Source of the DNA: Allolobophora icterica
Lineage: Eukaryota > Annelida > Clitellata > Crassiclitellata > Lumbricidae
Reading direction: 5' to 3'
Assembly: GCA_963556255.1 (NCBI GenBank)
Contig: OY744608.1
Span: forward strand, 35,229,599 to 35,293,598
DNA: 64,000 nucleotides
Of the stretch, positions 40,771-52,181 are shown piece by piece. Made by a program: the position numbers and the translations under genes. The notes below the pieces were generated by a model that worked only from the letters and a program-made list of their open reading frames with translations, was not told where the DNA came from and searched no databases. Numbering within the stretch: position 1 is the first letter of the stretch; the number at the start of each line of letters is the position of its first letter.

Positions 40771-41048
40771 TCTCCAATCACCAGTTTATTATTACTATTA
40801 CTATTACTATGGATATTACTATTATAATTATTATTTTACTTTTATGCCCCAACTTATATGAGACATTTTCTGGTATTAGATTAAGTTCACTTTTGGATAT
40901 GCAAGAAATTTTTTCTTTCAGATGAATAATTTATTCATCTTATGTTGACCAGTAATGTTTGTGCTTAAGAAATATGGGCGTGTTTGCACACTAATATTGT
41001 AGTTTCATCAGTTTTTACAAGTATTTTGACAACACCTAAATTAGCAAT

Positions 41049-42978
41049 GTCCACTCCGTTACCAAACCTGCTTCTCCATACATTTTAATGAAAAACCAAA
41101 GCAACACCAAATAACTACATGTTGCTCTGAACTACACTGTGTTACTTAACTACATTTTTTTTAGTAAACTCATAATTATCAACTCGGTAACATGCATTGT
41201 CTTACACTAAATGAAATGTCCACTCCGTTACTGCTAATTTTACTCGACAAATTAAATCCACAAAACTCAGTGGTTATGTTTCACAAATGTATAGTTATGA
41301 AGATATATAAAAGGAAATTAATTCTATCTTAACACACAAAAGAGCGAGAAAATATATGTGAAGATATTTCTGTGATCTACCATATTTTTGAGACACCGAA
41401 GTAATGTCCACTCCGTTACCATTCCATGTCTACTCCTTTACCATTTTCGAACGCTAAAGTATGCATCGTTCTTAAGACAAATGAACTTAAAATGCATGGC
41501 AGCATGCATGCATAAACAAACGCACAGAACTACACTACGGATTTTAAAAGCAATTTAGCAGTTTTGTCACATGAATCTTGGCGATATGCGTTTTGGACGC
41601 TTTGGGCGAAACTTGTCAGCGTTACCACTATATATGAAGTTATTAACTTCACGATTATCTGGACAGAGATAACGACGTTTTTTTTATAAAATGACTTGGT
41701 TGACAGTGTGCTATAGATCGCTGAATTTATATCCGAATTTACAGCTGCTGATGTCTCATGCAGAAACAACTCAGACTACGGTAGGATATACATAAGTTTG
41801 TCTCTGTATACAACTGATGAATTTGCATTGTTCCATTGATTGGGCAACAAGTCTTCTCCAAAGCATCTACATGAGCACCATCAATGAAATACAGTTTTAT
41901 CAGTGATTCTTCTTTCTTCAAAGAGTTAAACTGCTCCTTTGCATTTGGAATATGACATTGCATATTTACCATGGAATCACCTTGCCTCTTCAAAGACCCT
42001 CCAATTGCATCCGGTGTGCCTTTACCATGGCCAATTTTGAAAATCCCAGCTAGCTATAAATCCTCGTACACATCAAATAGAAATTCTGTTTATTTCGAAA
42101 TTGGGTGGTAGACCAATCGGAGAACAAGTGGAGGTCTGTTATTTCTGGATTTTTCTGGCGCATATGAAGAAGTATTGACTTAAGGTGTTCCCATTTTGCA
42201 AGTGGGTCATGCCTGTACTAACTGGATATGGGAGGACATTTTATCAAATTTCTCCACACCAGCCAGCTTCTTACCCATGCTCAATGCAGGTGGTAGCGGG
42301 AGGGTCCCAAACTAGCATCAATGAAATGCTATTTTGTGGTGAATTACCTAACATTGCCCACTCCATTACTACTATGTCCAATCCGTTGCTGTGCAACAGG
42401 TAACGGAGTGGACAGGTAACGGAGTGGACAATTTTAACATAACATGAAGCACATTTATTATCGCCAACGTTTCAGACCACATCTTCCTACCTATAAATTT
42501 GGTTCATTTAGGAGTTGAAACCTGATAATTCTTGCATACCTGAGAATCTTCAATGTAGGTTAATTCTCGGTTACGGAGTGGACGCCTATTAAACGTATCA
42601 TACGAAGATTACATCTTTTAAACGAAATTGTTACCACATCACTTCGAAAAGTCAGCATTTAAATTTTAAAGGGAAGTATACACAAGCACATACGTCATAA
42701 ATGGTACAACTAATTTGCAGCAGGCCCAAATGTTGGTAAGTAGGTAGTAGTGCAAGGATTTATGTACGGTTACGGAGTGGACATTATTTCAGGTTACAGC
42801 TGAAAATAATGTATTTAGCCATAATAAGTACTGTTTTATTTAATGACAAACTTCGTAAATGAAAGACGTTTCAATCCTGTTTACGAATCACATAAAGTCC
42901 TTGGAAAACTATCATTTGTAGTCGTATTTCTATAATATTATTGCGGCAATGTGTGAAAGTGACGGTAACGGAGTGGAC
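41049..42978. mobile_element. decayed DNA transposon with inverted 15-bp motif arrays
   Basis: GTCCACTCCGTTACC or close variants occur forward at 41049, 41218, 41406 and 41428. The complement GGTWACGGAGTGGAC occurs at 42399, 42415, 42569, 42768 and 42964. Degenerate forward copies at 42356 and 42376 mark the turn-over point. Between the arrays, on the minus strand, is a transposase-like remnant. I could not identify terminal repeats or a target duplication, so the limits are those of the outermost motifs. Confidence 0.6.
41740..42175 (-). pseudogene. transposase-like remnant with HGKG-PD-IGG motif
   Basis: Two minus-strand frames joined by a shift read KNPEITDLHLFSDWSTTQFR, then NKQNFYL, then GHGKGTPDAIGGSLKR and HIPNAKEQFNSLKK. 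I recall the pattern F-S-D-G-x-x-T-Q-x-R-N-K followed by G-H-G-K-G-x-P-D-G-I-G-G-x-x-K-R from unnamed transposon proteins of invertebrates, where the Asp of F-S-D may be catalytic. I cannot name the superfamily from memory. Stops and a shift show it is dead. Confidence 0.5.
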
Positions 42979-43251
42979 ATTTTCAAATTAAAATTCAACA
43001 GATAAAATAAACAGCAAAGCATATATCCAAAATAACCATGAAAACAATAATCTCCTTAATAGTAACTTCATAGAAATAATTGATTTGAAGAGAAATTATG
43101 GCGAATTTGATTTCAAAAATCGTCGTGACAACACAGATGTCTAATTAATCAGATATTATTGTTGATATATTATTTCCAGGAAATCAGGCCTCGTCCTCCG
43201 CTAAGTCATTGAATGTGCCACGGAATGCGATTGCATTATAACGTTGAATAC

Positions 43252-43545
<294 letters not shown>

Positions 43546-43959
43546 ATCACGAAATTGTACCCACTGTCACATAGAAATGCGAACCTGAGGCTCTGTTAGT
43601 GAGTGGCCAGGTGAAAAGCAGATAGATATCGAGACGTCTGAAAGCCAGTAAAATTTTCAGTTGATTTAACTGATTATGAGCTATTAAATTGAACTGGTCT
43701 TTGGACAGCAACATTCCAACATTGACCCCGAATATAATATTATATTGTGCTGGTAACTGCTGAAACACCATACAGCGTATAGACCTACATCGACGCAAAA
43801 GATGGTGTCTCAGTAAAAATACCGATGGGAAGGCAACGGGAAACCATCTCTCTAAACTTCTCGAGTAGTCATTTCGCCATTCGAAGTTGGAACCCGCCCA
43901 GAGGCAGAGAACTTGAACAGATGCACAAACTTGCAGGAACAATAAATTTAGTAAATATC
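43546..43959. other. no gene recognised
   Basis: Mixed unique-looking sequence. The overlapping open frames at 43547-43942 (minus) and 43825-44154 (plus) have no recognisable domain. Confidence 0.35.
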
Positions 43960-44814
43960 ACAAAATGTCACTGTTCACGCGTCAGGCCAATGCGCACACG
44001 GCGAAAAATTAGAGGGAACACTGCAGCTATCCATTTCTGTTTCGCTGGTAAGATCTGCCCTAGTAGTTACCGTACCTCTCCGTCCAAGGAGACACCGACC
44101 ACCCTCTCACCAGATGCTCCGGTGTGCCCCATTGCCGGGTATCTACATCATTAATGCGTGCTCACTGTCAAATCCATTTACCTTAGATGATAGATCAACT
44201 ACACGCGAAGCTGATCTGATACGATCTTGGATATGTGATTGTCTCTGAAACTCAATACAAAGCAAGCCATCTGAAATCGATATATCGCGTGGACGGTTTT
44301 CGCCTCTTCCGACTGGATCATTTGGCTCGACGATCGGGCGGAGTCGCTATATCCTCATCAAGAACAATATGCAAGTTGAGGAACACAACATAGACGGTGA
44401 TATGCGTATACTAGAGTTGCTGTGAACAAAGATTACTCTCCCTGAAAGAATCGTGTTTATAGGGGCCATATGCCACCCCCCTCCGACATGAAGTTTACAT
44501 ATTTGTTTGGAATCAGCGTGTATACTAGTGCTACTTTGGACAAAGATTATAATACTCTCCCTAAAAGAATCGTGTTTATAGGGGCCTTATACCAACCCAC
44601 GACAGCAGCTAGATAGTCAAAACTCTGTTTGTCTGAGGTGAGCTATTTCTGAAAATAGCTCTAAAGACTTTAAATAGCAAGTTTACGAAGTGTCTTATTC
44701 CTGATCCCTGTACTTCACTTAAGGCCTCGCCTCATTAAGCTGTATATAGAATACTTGTCAGATTTGTGTCTACGCCGAACTGTCTTGTGCCGAATTGTCT
44801 CTGCGCGAAATTGT
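43960..44814 (+). repeat. dispersed repeat, copy without the 31-bp expansion
   Basis: Colinear with 10068-11529. Its last part, where the array sits in the other copy, holds only about one and a half satellite-like units: CGCCGAACTGTCTTGTG and CCGAATTGTCTCTGCGCG (44773-44812). It then passes straight into the LINE fragment. Confidence 0.75.
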
Positions 44815-45815
44815 CGCTACATCTCTTGTCCATGTTAAACTTGACTAGTGCAACTCGCTCTTCCTGAATATATACACCACCCAAATAAACCGCCTTCAAG
44901 CTATCCAGAATACTCTCGCTCGTGCTGTTACTAAAACCCCAAATACCATCACATCCTGTCCTCACTCCACTGGCTCAAAATACCTGAACGAATAGAATAC
45001 AAAAGCCTATCACTCACCAGGCTCACTCGCAACATAATTCAATTCTACCAAACCTCATAAATCTTCATAAGTTGTTCACAGTCCAACCACTTCCCTCAAC
45101 CCGCTCCTCTCTCGCCCTAACGCTTCTCCACCCTTCTCCTCACTAAACTTTTGCAAATCGCTCCATGGCCATAGCTGTTCCGCCTCTGTGGTATAAACTT
45201 TTGCCAGAATTACGACAATTACCTGATCCATCCATCGAGCTCACTCAATTCTCACCTCTTTCTATCTTTCACCCAAACTTCTATCAAGTCTTTCACTCAA
45301 AACACTGCTCTTTGACAAATCCAATCCTGATTCCTCTTCTTCGCCTTACCCCTCTCCGTTTCAACTCAACACCACCAACCGTAGCCGCCTGACTGTCTGC
45401 AGCCTGCCCGACTCCTATAGGATCTTCATCTGAAATCGATTTTGACACTACCTGTCTATGGATTTTGTTTTCAATAAGCGCCTGTTCGGTTACAGATATG
45501 AAGAGAAGAGCTGTGCTCTGCCATTTTGCCTTTGCATAACGCCTAGATATAGACCTAGGCCTATTCATACAGTCGGCCATTGTTATTACATATCTAGGCC
45601 CTATATATGACCGCTTTTAACATTTTCTTATAAGTATTTAAGCAACAGAGACGCTTTAGCATAGGCCTATTCAAATTTCCGAATATTTCTCTGCAGCTGG
45701 AGTAGGCCTTCATAAGTTACAAAATAAGATTTGGACTGATTAAGGCTGTGACTAAGCTGGTTCCGGCGACTGTAGAAATCTTGAAATTACGATTACGATT
45801 ATAATACGACCTTGT
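44815..45815 (+). pseudogene. LINE ORF2 C-terminal fragment, copy B, with tail
   Basis: Matches copy A at 17315 (SLVHVKLD...CNSLFLNIYT) and runs further. A frame at 45165 reads AIAVPPLWYKLLPELRQLPD, then PLSIFHPNFYQVFHSKHCS, which corresponds to the W-N-x-L-P...S-L...F-x-S/K-L-K-T end of CR1/L2-type LINEs. The 3' tail at 45755-45812 ends in a GATTACGATTA repeat. Frameshifted and truncated 5'. Confidence 0.7.
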
Positions 45816-46524
45816 AAACAATGTCACTTTGACAAGCGTACCGGTACATGGAAAGAAAATCTGGCAAATTATAATTTGTTTGTCCTAGATTTTATGTCAA
45901 TTATACGTAGAAGTGAATCTGTTTCTATTTTGATACATCAACAAGGCGCGCGGCAAAGTTTTCCAAAGAAACATTATTCATCTATGCGCTCATTAACGCT
46001 TTTGTTGACAGATTGAATGACCTAGTGTTTGTTGACATAGTGAATTATTATTTACGAGCTGTTTACGTGAGCGCCCATGAATACACATAAGCGTATCTAG
46101 CTGCGCCTGCAGGGCGTCTCGCTGGAATCGAAGCAGGCTACGAAACATGCAAGAATCCGGATCCACAGTGCATTAAAAGAAAAGCATTTTTTATCGATGG
46201 TTGTTTTGTATTGGATCATTAATACTAACTGAAAACAGAAGAGGATTTTCTGCCGCCTGTCTATGCCTTCGAAGATTCTGCAGTTCCGTTGGCATTGCTG
46301 GTAGTGGTGCTGAAGCGGGTGAACTTACATTTCTGACGCTGTTGAGCAGGATTTCTCGCAGAGGTTCCAACGTTTACCGTGCATGTCCTTCATCTGCTGT
46401 GAGCTGCCGCTGGTGCAGTCATTGTGATCACGCAAACGACCAATGAGCAAAGGTCCGTCAACTTTTATCTTTGTCTTCATTCTGAGGGAATTTCAGCTTT
46501 TCGACATTTGCTAAGTTCGTCTGC

Positions 46525-46529
<5 letters not shown>
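45816..46529. other. no gene recognised
   Basis: Nothing beyond short uncalled frames. Confidence 0.4.
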
Positions 46530-46582
<53 letters not shown>

Positions 46583-46583
46583 A
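46530..46583. repeat. (AT)n microsatellite
   Basis: About 26 AT units with one ACAT interruption. Confidence 0.95.
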
Positions 46584-46727
46584 TATTATATGGACGTAGC
46601 CTATGTAGAAAAACTTGACACCTTTATCTGATTTTAGTATTTCCATTAGTCATAGGGCCTACATCCTATTTATTTAGGGATACTTAAGTTGCTGTTACAT
46701 CTGACCTATACTCATATAGGCCTAATA

Positions 46728-47330
46728 ATCGTAATTGTAATCTTGAAATTCCATATGCTGTACAGCGCCCAAAAACCATGTTGCGGGAACATGCTCTTCA
46801 CAGGCGCTTAGTTAAAACATAATCGATAGGCGGAGTGAAATCGGTTCCAGGTCAGAGCGGTTCCAGGTCAAGATCTAAATGGGTCAGGCAGGCAGACAGT
46901 CAGACGGCTAAAGTGGGCGGTGTTTAGAGTTGTAACGGTGAGGGAAGTAAGGGGAAGAGGAGGAATCTGGATAGGATTTTGATAGAACAGCATTTTCAGT
47001 TTCGAGGGAAAGACCTTTGGAGAGATAGCAAGAGGTGTGGTTTTGGTGAGTTCGTAGGATGGGTCAGATATAGGCTATGTCGTATTATTAGGGAGAGTTT
47101 CTTCCAGAGAGGCGAAAGAGCTATATAGCTTTATGGAGCGATTCGCAAATTTTTGTGATGAGGTGACGGGAGGACGAAGCAGTGTTAGGGCGGAAGAGAA
47201 GCGGGTTGAGCGGAGTGGTTGGACCGTGAACAGCTGACAGAGATAGGAGGGCTGGGAGAATTGGAGTGTATTGTAGGTGAGTGATATGACATTGTATTCT
47301 ATTCGTTCAGGTTTTTTGAGCAGTGGAGTG
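46728..47330 (-). pseudogene. LINE ORF2 C-terminal fragment, copy C, with tail
   Basis: The minus strand reads PERIEYNVISLTYNTLQFSQ, PSYLCQLFTVQPLRSTR, then LTLLRPPVTSSQKFANRSI: the I-E-Y-K...S-Q-P-S-Y-L...T-R-S-S motif of the same family as copies A and B. The 3'-UTR ends ACAGCATATGGAATTTCAAG then ATTACAATTACGATT. Confidence 0.75.
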
Positions 47331-48044
47331 ATTTGAGGACAGGAATAATGTGAAAATACTATTTTGGCAACAATAGGTCTATTATTGTTTCGAAAATTTA
47401 GAATAGTAGGCCCCTGTGTTTTGTTTTTACATACTTTTCCAGAGTATCTAAGTTTTGAAATCGGCCTTTGAGTTATTAAGATACTTTTCACAAAATACTC
47501 TCTAATACTCGCTGAAAAGATAACTGGTTAGTTTCAGTGAAACTAACCAAGTCACTTTCGATCGTTATTGCAGTTGTACCATTGTGTTATTCTGACCTAG
47601 TTGTAGTCTAGTATCACCACCGCAGTGTGGATTCTCAAAATTATAGTAGCTATCTGTAACTTCTGTGTGTTGGTTTAGATTTCTATTTCGAGATTTGCTT
47701 TACTGGAAACAGGTCACTAACTGGGCTTGCTTATCGCAGCCAATGTTGGCTAATTAAATTTCTTGTGCACGCATTGCTTCTATGTAAGCCTGAATTGTTG
47801 TAAACCGAGATCATCTTTTTTCTATTCAGATCCAGCCACATTGTTTCTCTGATCTACCCAAGGCTAAGTTAATTGTGAAATAATCGCTGACATCTGGCCT
47901 AGCCTATCAGCAAAAAGAGTGGATCTAGTATCAGGTGCGTAACATTGGTCTAGAAAGTGGGGTACCAGATTTGCATTGTTTCCCCTTCGTAACTGTTAAA
48001 AGATTATAACGGCACCGTCTATATGCCATGCCCAAATAATAATA
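47331..48044. other. no gene recognised
   Basis: AT-rich sequence. TAACTGGTTAG with ACTAACCAAGT at 47520-47550 forms a short inverted repeat. Nothing else assigned. Confidence 0.35.
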
Positions 48045-48476
48045 CTTATAATACTGTAGATCCGAGATCCGGCCAGGAATATACTTGCCGGATCTCTGAT
48101 GTAACTGTTGTGGACACCTTGGCCAATTCATATCTACCTCGTACCGCCGGCTCTCCAGGTCCAGCGGCCGATCGAGTCGTTTGCGCAAAGGAAGGTTGTC
48201 AAGTATGAAAGCCTGCCAGCATCTTACCAGTTCATCCATCTTGCCTTTGAGACAATTGGCCCAATCAACCACCAAGGATTGGAGTTCATGGCCAGCCTGG
48301 TTCGCCATCTGACCAGGGTTTCTGGAGACCCAAGGGATACGTCTTTCCTCTTCCAACGTGCTACGTCAACAATCCAATGCTTTAACGCGATTGCTTTCCG
48401 AAGTAGGCCTATACACTTGAGTAACCTGACATCTGCCAAGACTAGCCATCCCAGAAATGCAGTCTCCCTTGTGTAG
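48045..48476 (+). pseudogene. RLE-type LINE C-terminus, frameshifted
   Basis: One frame gives ISDVTVVDTLANSYLPRTAG. After a shift near 48160-48190 another gives KYESLPASYQFIHLAFETIG, then PINHQGLEFMASLVRHL and FLFQRATSTIQCFNAIAF. This corresponds residue by residue to the end of the minus-strand frame at 50771-51480. Confidence 0.75.
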
Positions 48477-48539
48477 AATTGTTTTCCACACCCTCTGGAT
48501 TTCATCCTTTTGATTAAAAAAAACTATAATAGTTGTCCC

Positions 48540-48850
48540 GTTGGCGTTTGAGACTCTCGGTCCAAACAACAGCAGTGGCCTACTCTGAATCACAGATTTA
48601 GGGCGCTGTCTCTCTCGTATAACCGTGGTGACACGAGAGAAACCAGTTATCTTTTCAGCGCATTGCCATCATAATCTAGCCCTTATACGCCATTGCCTTC
48701 CAATGAACTTTTGCTCCGCAGGGTCTTGACGAGTTCTAGCCGTCCCAGAATGATTTTTTGTATTCTCCGGATAATATTTTAATTCCTGAGGTATCTGAGG
48801 TACTTCGAGGCAAAAATAACAACAATGACAATGAAGATGACAATGGTGAG
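48540..48850 (+). pseudogene. RLE-type LINE 3' end, second copy
   Basis: Reads FETLGPNNSSGL, passes TTTTCAGCGCATTGCCATC, and ends CTGAGGTACTTCGAGGCAAA followed by AAY units. Near-identical in order to 7961-8265. Confidence 0.65.
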
Positions 48851-49138
48851 GTTGAGGTGATGTTAATGATGCTTGGTTATTGTTTTGAGTCTTAAGGCTC
48901 AACTGGTCTTCCTCCGAGAAAATAGCACCGGCCATTGTTTCTTCTTAGTATGAATAGTGCGAGTTACATACGGTAGGCTACCTTCCAGTCAAAAAGTGGG
49001 GGTTACGGGTACCCATCGTACCCCCTAAAATTGCGTCAACATTGGAAGTTATTGGCAGGAAGTTTCAAACTGGGGAGGGGGTATTTTCCTGTGGGTTATT
49101 GTTCACCAAGGATTATTGGCCACCTATAACCAGCGTAA

Positions 49139-49345
49139 TGCCCTGCTGTGCTTGGCGTGGGATGTCACGGTGCCTGCCATAACCATCGCAAAAAGTTGGT
49201 TCGGCAGCGGAAGACCCAATCAATTATTTGACAAACAAATATGCTGTCATCTTGCAGTCAGCATTTCGTTCCTGTCGGAATCTCAGAATGTTTGCACACT
49301 GAGTCGCTGGAGTTTGTCCAAGAACTGGAAACAAGATCGCAACGT
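49139..49345 (+). pseudogene. RLE-type LINE internal fragment
   Basis: Reads LLCLAWDVTVPAITIAKSW and then SLEFVQELE-like sequence across a shift (GAGTCGCTGGAGTTTGTCCA). It overlaps the central L-A-W-D-V-T-V region of the frame at 50771-51480. Confidence 0.55.
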
Positions 49346-49407
49346 AGTAGTAGTAATAATCATGAAAATAATAACAGTAAATAAAAATATTAATAATGAA
49401 TATTACT

Positions 49408-49490
49408 CATTCATTCATTCATTGAGAGGATTTGTATAGCGCCCCTTCAAGAATTCTACTCAGAGGTGCTCCCGACCCTGGACCAGCGAA
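49408..49490 (-). repeat. L2-like LINE 3' tail, uninterrupted
   Basis: CATTCATTCATTCATT, TATAGCGCCCCTTCAAG and CTACTCAGAGGTGCTCCC. It provides the empty-site version of the MITE insertion at 139-397. Confidence 0.65.
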
Positions 49491-49520
49491 AAAGAACAGA
49501 CTTTAGGCTACTACAGAACG

Positions 49521-49655
49521 CAATCGTAATCGTTATCTCCAAACTTCTAAAGCGCCACTCGAAGGCCAAGCGCAGAGCACCAGCCAATTCACGAGCGCTG
49601 GACAATTGTAGGTGAGCAACTTGTCCAAAGTCGCTACGCAAGGTAGATTCGAACC
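49521..49655 (-). mobile_element. SINE, partial copy
   Basis: Reverse of the SINE at 39812: AATCGTAATCG tail, AAGCGCCACTCGAAGGCCAA, TTCACGAGCGCTGG, GTGAGCAACTTGTCC and AGATTCGAACC. The tRNA-like head is incomplete. Confidence 0.7.
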
Positions 49656-49735
49656 ATGTCAGAGGTTTCCTCGGTAAGAGTCATCGCAGCTGCAACGGGA
49701 GCTGGTTCCAGACAGTCGGACTTGCAACATAGAAA

Positions 49736-50095
49736 TTACGACAATGCATAACAGATGTGTGCGCAAGAGAGACCAACAGTTCGCCATTCACCGCAGAGCG
49801 GAGGAAGCAACGACAAACTAATACCCGAAGAGGAGCAGCAGAGCTCTTGCAAGTAAGCAGGCGCCCTGCCTAGTAAGCACCGCCAGAGCAAAGCAGAGAT
49901 CCTGAAGCAAATTCGCTTAGGTGCTGCAGGTAACCAATGCAGAACATCCCGCATATAATTAGAAACATGTCCAAACTTAGAAATGCCACCAGTGAGGAGC
50001 GCTGCCGAACGCAACACCTGCTCTAGGCATCTGGCCCAGAAGGAGGCCAGCGTAAATTGAGCAGCAATAATATCAATAACAATAAATTTTAACAA
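49736..50095 (-). pseudogene. LINE reverse transcriptase C-terminal fragment (second family)
   Basis: Reads ISKFGHVSNYMRDVLHWLPA, then RICFRISALLWRCLLGRAPA and YLQELC: the I-x-x-x-L-H-W-L-P-x-x-x-R-I-x-F-K-I...G-x-A-P-x-Y-L segment downstream of the RT core in LINEs. The wording differs from copies A-C, so it is a separate family, plausibly that of the RT fragment at 3879. Confidence 0.7.
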
Positions 50096-50138
50096 TTCTC
50101 CTGAGAGAATACACTCACCTTGTGTAAATATAAACAGC

Positions 50139-50139
<1 letters not shown>

Positions 50140-50199
<60 letters not shown>

Positions 50200-50230
50200 T
50201 TAATAATAATATTAATATTAATACAAAATA
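50140..50230. repeat. (AAT)n microsatellite
   Basis: AAT units, becoming irregular ATT/AAT to about 50310. Confidence 0.95.
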
Positions 50231-50519
50231 TTATAAAAACATATAAAATATAAATTATAATATAATAACAGTGAAAATAATAATAATAATAAAAATAATA
50301 GGGCCCATTCCGGACAATTCTACAGTGTAAATAATGTTGAAGTCCCTGAGGGATCCTGTATACCTCGGGGTATAAAAAAAATAAAAAATAAATAAAAACA
50401 ATAATAGTAATAGTAATAGTAATAATAATAACACAGAAATTAATTAAGTAATATCTAAGTTCCCGAAGTTACTTTGGGGCAATAATAAAAATAAAAATAA
50501 AATTATAATATTTGGGGCA

Positions 50520-50521
50520 AT

Positions 50522-50618
<97 letters not shown>

Positions 50619-50627
50619 GGCCTAATA

Positions 50628-50713
<86 letters not shown>

Positions 50714-50715
50714 AC
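50520..50715. repeat. (AAT)n then (ATT)n microsatellite, self-complementary halves
   Basis: About 40 AAT units turn into ATT units at 50660. The two halves are inverted copies and can fold back. It starts right after TTTGGGGCAAT, an RLE-type LINE 3' end. Confidence 0.95.
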
Positions 50716-50770
50716 CAACAAACTCATATGCAGACGAATTGTTAAATGTAGCCTATCTAGGGATTCTAGG

Positions 50771-51480
50771 CTATAGACCGACATTCAGTCCTGGCTGCAC
50801 GGTCTCCTTGTTGTTCGAGTCCGACGTGCCTAGAACAGATAGAGAGTTTCCAGTTTGCAGGGCAATTGATAGACGCTGCAGCAGATGGCTGGTCTCACGC
50901 TGATCTCCTCTAGCTGCTTTTATCTTGGAACCAAGTTCTTGGATAAATTCCAGTGACTCGGCGTGCCAGCTTCCTGAGGTTTCGACTGCAACAGGTATGA
51001 AATGGTGCGATTGCGAGATGACAGCATATTTGTTTTCCTTATTGTGGGCTGCTTTTTCCGCTGCGGCACCTGCGTTTTGCGATGTTACATGCTGATACGA
51101 TGCTGCGAATGTGTCTGGCACCGTGACATCCCACGCTAAGCATCGACCTCTGGCCCAAGGAATTATGGTGACTCCATCAGGCCTTTTGCCGTCAGCTCTG
51201 GAGAGGCCATTGGGCTCTTTGATGGCCGGTATTTTGGCTCTGATGAAGGCCCGCCAAATCACGTCGTTGATCATGGCATGTCGTTGTTGCCTTCCAGTTC
51301 CCTTGATGCAAGAGAATCCGTGATGGCCATTGGATTCTACTATCGCCCCACATTTACATGTGTGTTTTTCACATAACGCAGTGCCCAGCCGGATGCCGGC
51401 TGCTATTCTCAGAACTTCTCCTGGCATCCGTAATCCTGCGATTGTTATGGGTAGTGCTTGAAGCCAGTAATATTAATATT
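50771..51480 (-). CDS. RLE-type LINE, C-terminal frame (best preserved copy)
   Basis: An open frame with stop, 218 residues from its first Met (51427), extends in frame upstream as YWLQALPITIAGLRM to the ATT array, so it is the 5'-truncated end of a longer ORF. It has a zinc-knuckle-like C-E-K-H-T-C-K-C...H-x(4)-C. GKRPDGVTIIP then follows, and CLAWDVTV 15 residues on, a spacing like the P-D...D-x-T of restriction-like endonucleases in R2-type LINEs. Conserved HFIPVAVETSG, LEFIQELGSKI and LLQRLSIALQ follow. These enzymes nick DNA for target-primed insertion; the nuclease call is inference from the motif. No RT domain remains here. Copies of the same end lie at 7961, 40600, 48045, 48540, 49139 and 51560. 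Confidence 0.6.
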
Positions 51481-51486
51481 AATATA

Positions 51487-51487
51487 A

Positions 51488-51556
<69 letters not shown>

Positions 51557-51559
51557 CAA
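51487..51559. repeat. (ATT)n microsatellite
   Basis: About 24 ATT units between two oppositely oriented LINE fragments. Confidence 0.95.
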
Positions 51560-51775
51560 TCTTTTCCAACGCCTGGCGTTGACAATCTAATACTTCAATG
51601 CAGTTGCTTCCGCGGTGTTTTCTATCTACCAGAAACTGACGAATAATGGCAGTTTCAGATGTAGGCCTATCTTTATAATATATTATGTTAAGTAATACTT
51701 AATTCACCGAGGGATCATATGTACCATGGGAGAAAAATAATGATAGAAATAGTAATAATAATAATAGAAAGGTGG
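51560..51775 (+). pseudogene. RLE-type LINE 3' end, third plus-strand copy
   Basis: TTTTCCAACGCCTGGCGTTG then TACTTCAATGCAGTTGCTTC reads F-Q-R-L-A-L-T-I...Y-F-N-A-V-A. It ends CACCGAGGGATCATATGTAC and AAT units. Confidence 0.5.
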
Positions 51776-51901
51776 ATGATGTTTTACTGCAAGTGGCCAG
51801 ATAATGAGGCTTGCATTTCTGAAATTAACTTACCCAATACCGTGATCAAAAGCTGTTAACTGGGTCTCAAACGCTAAGGGAACAGCTCTGTGTGTGCTCA
51901 A

Positions 51902-52166
51902 GGGCGTCCGGATGGGGGCAAGGGGTACTTGCCTCCTGGATTTTGCAAATATTTTAAAAAAATAAAAAAAATTCATATTATGATTATTACAGCAGTCCCA
52001 ACACGATTTTCAATGCGAAAAACACTTAGTTATTTAGGTAGTCTTTGATCATTCTTTACTTATAATTTGTTTTATATGCAAATTTTTTCTATGCAAAAAC
52101 GTCATTCTCCCCCAAAATGTTGCCCCCTAACAAAATATTTCCCCTACAAAAATTTATCGGACGCTC
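51902..52166. mobile_element. GGGCGTCCG-type MITE, copy 3
   Basis: Ends GGGCGTCCGGATGGGGG and, reversed, GAGCGTCCGATAAATT. It shares AGCAGTCCCAACACGATTTT and TATGCAAAAACGTCATTC with copy 1. TGTGTGTGCT lies a few bases outside each end (51889 and 52172). Confidence 0.65.
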
Positions 52167-52181
52167 ATGTATGTGTGTGCT

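Noticed and set aside
44735..44965. Minus-strand 76-codon frame at the unexpanded satellite site
   Set aside because: It is antisense to the LINE fragment and arises from the same repeat sequence.
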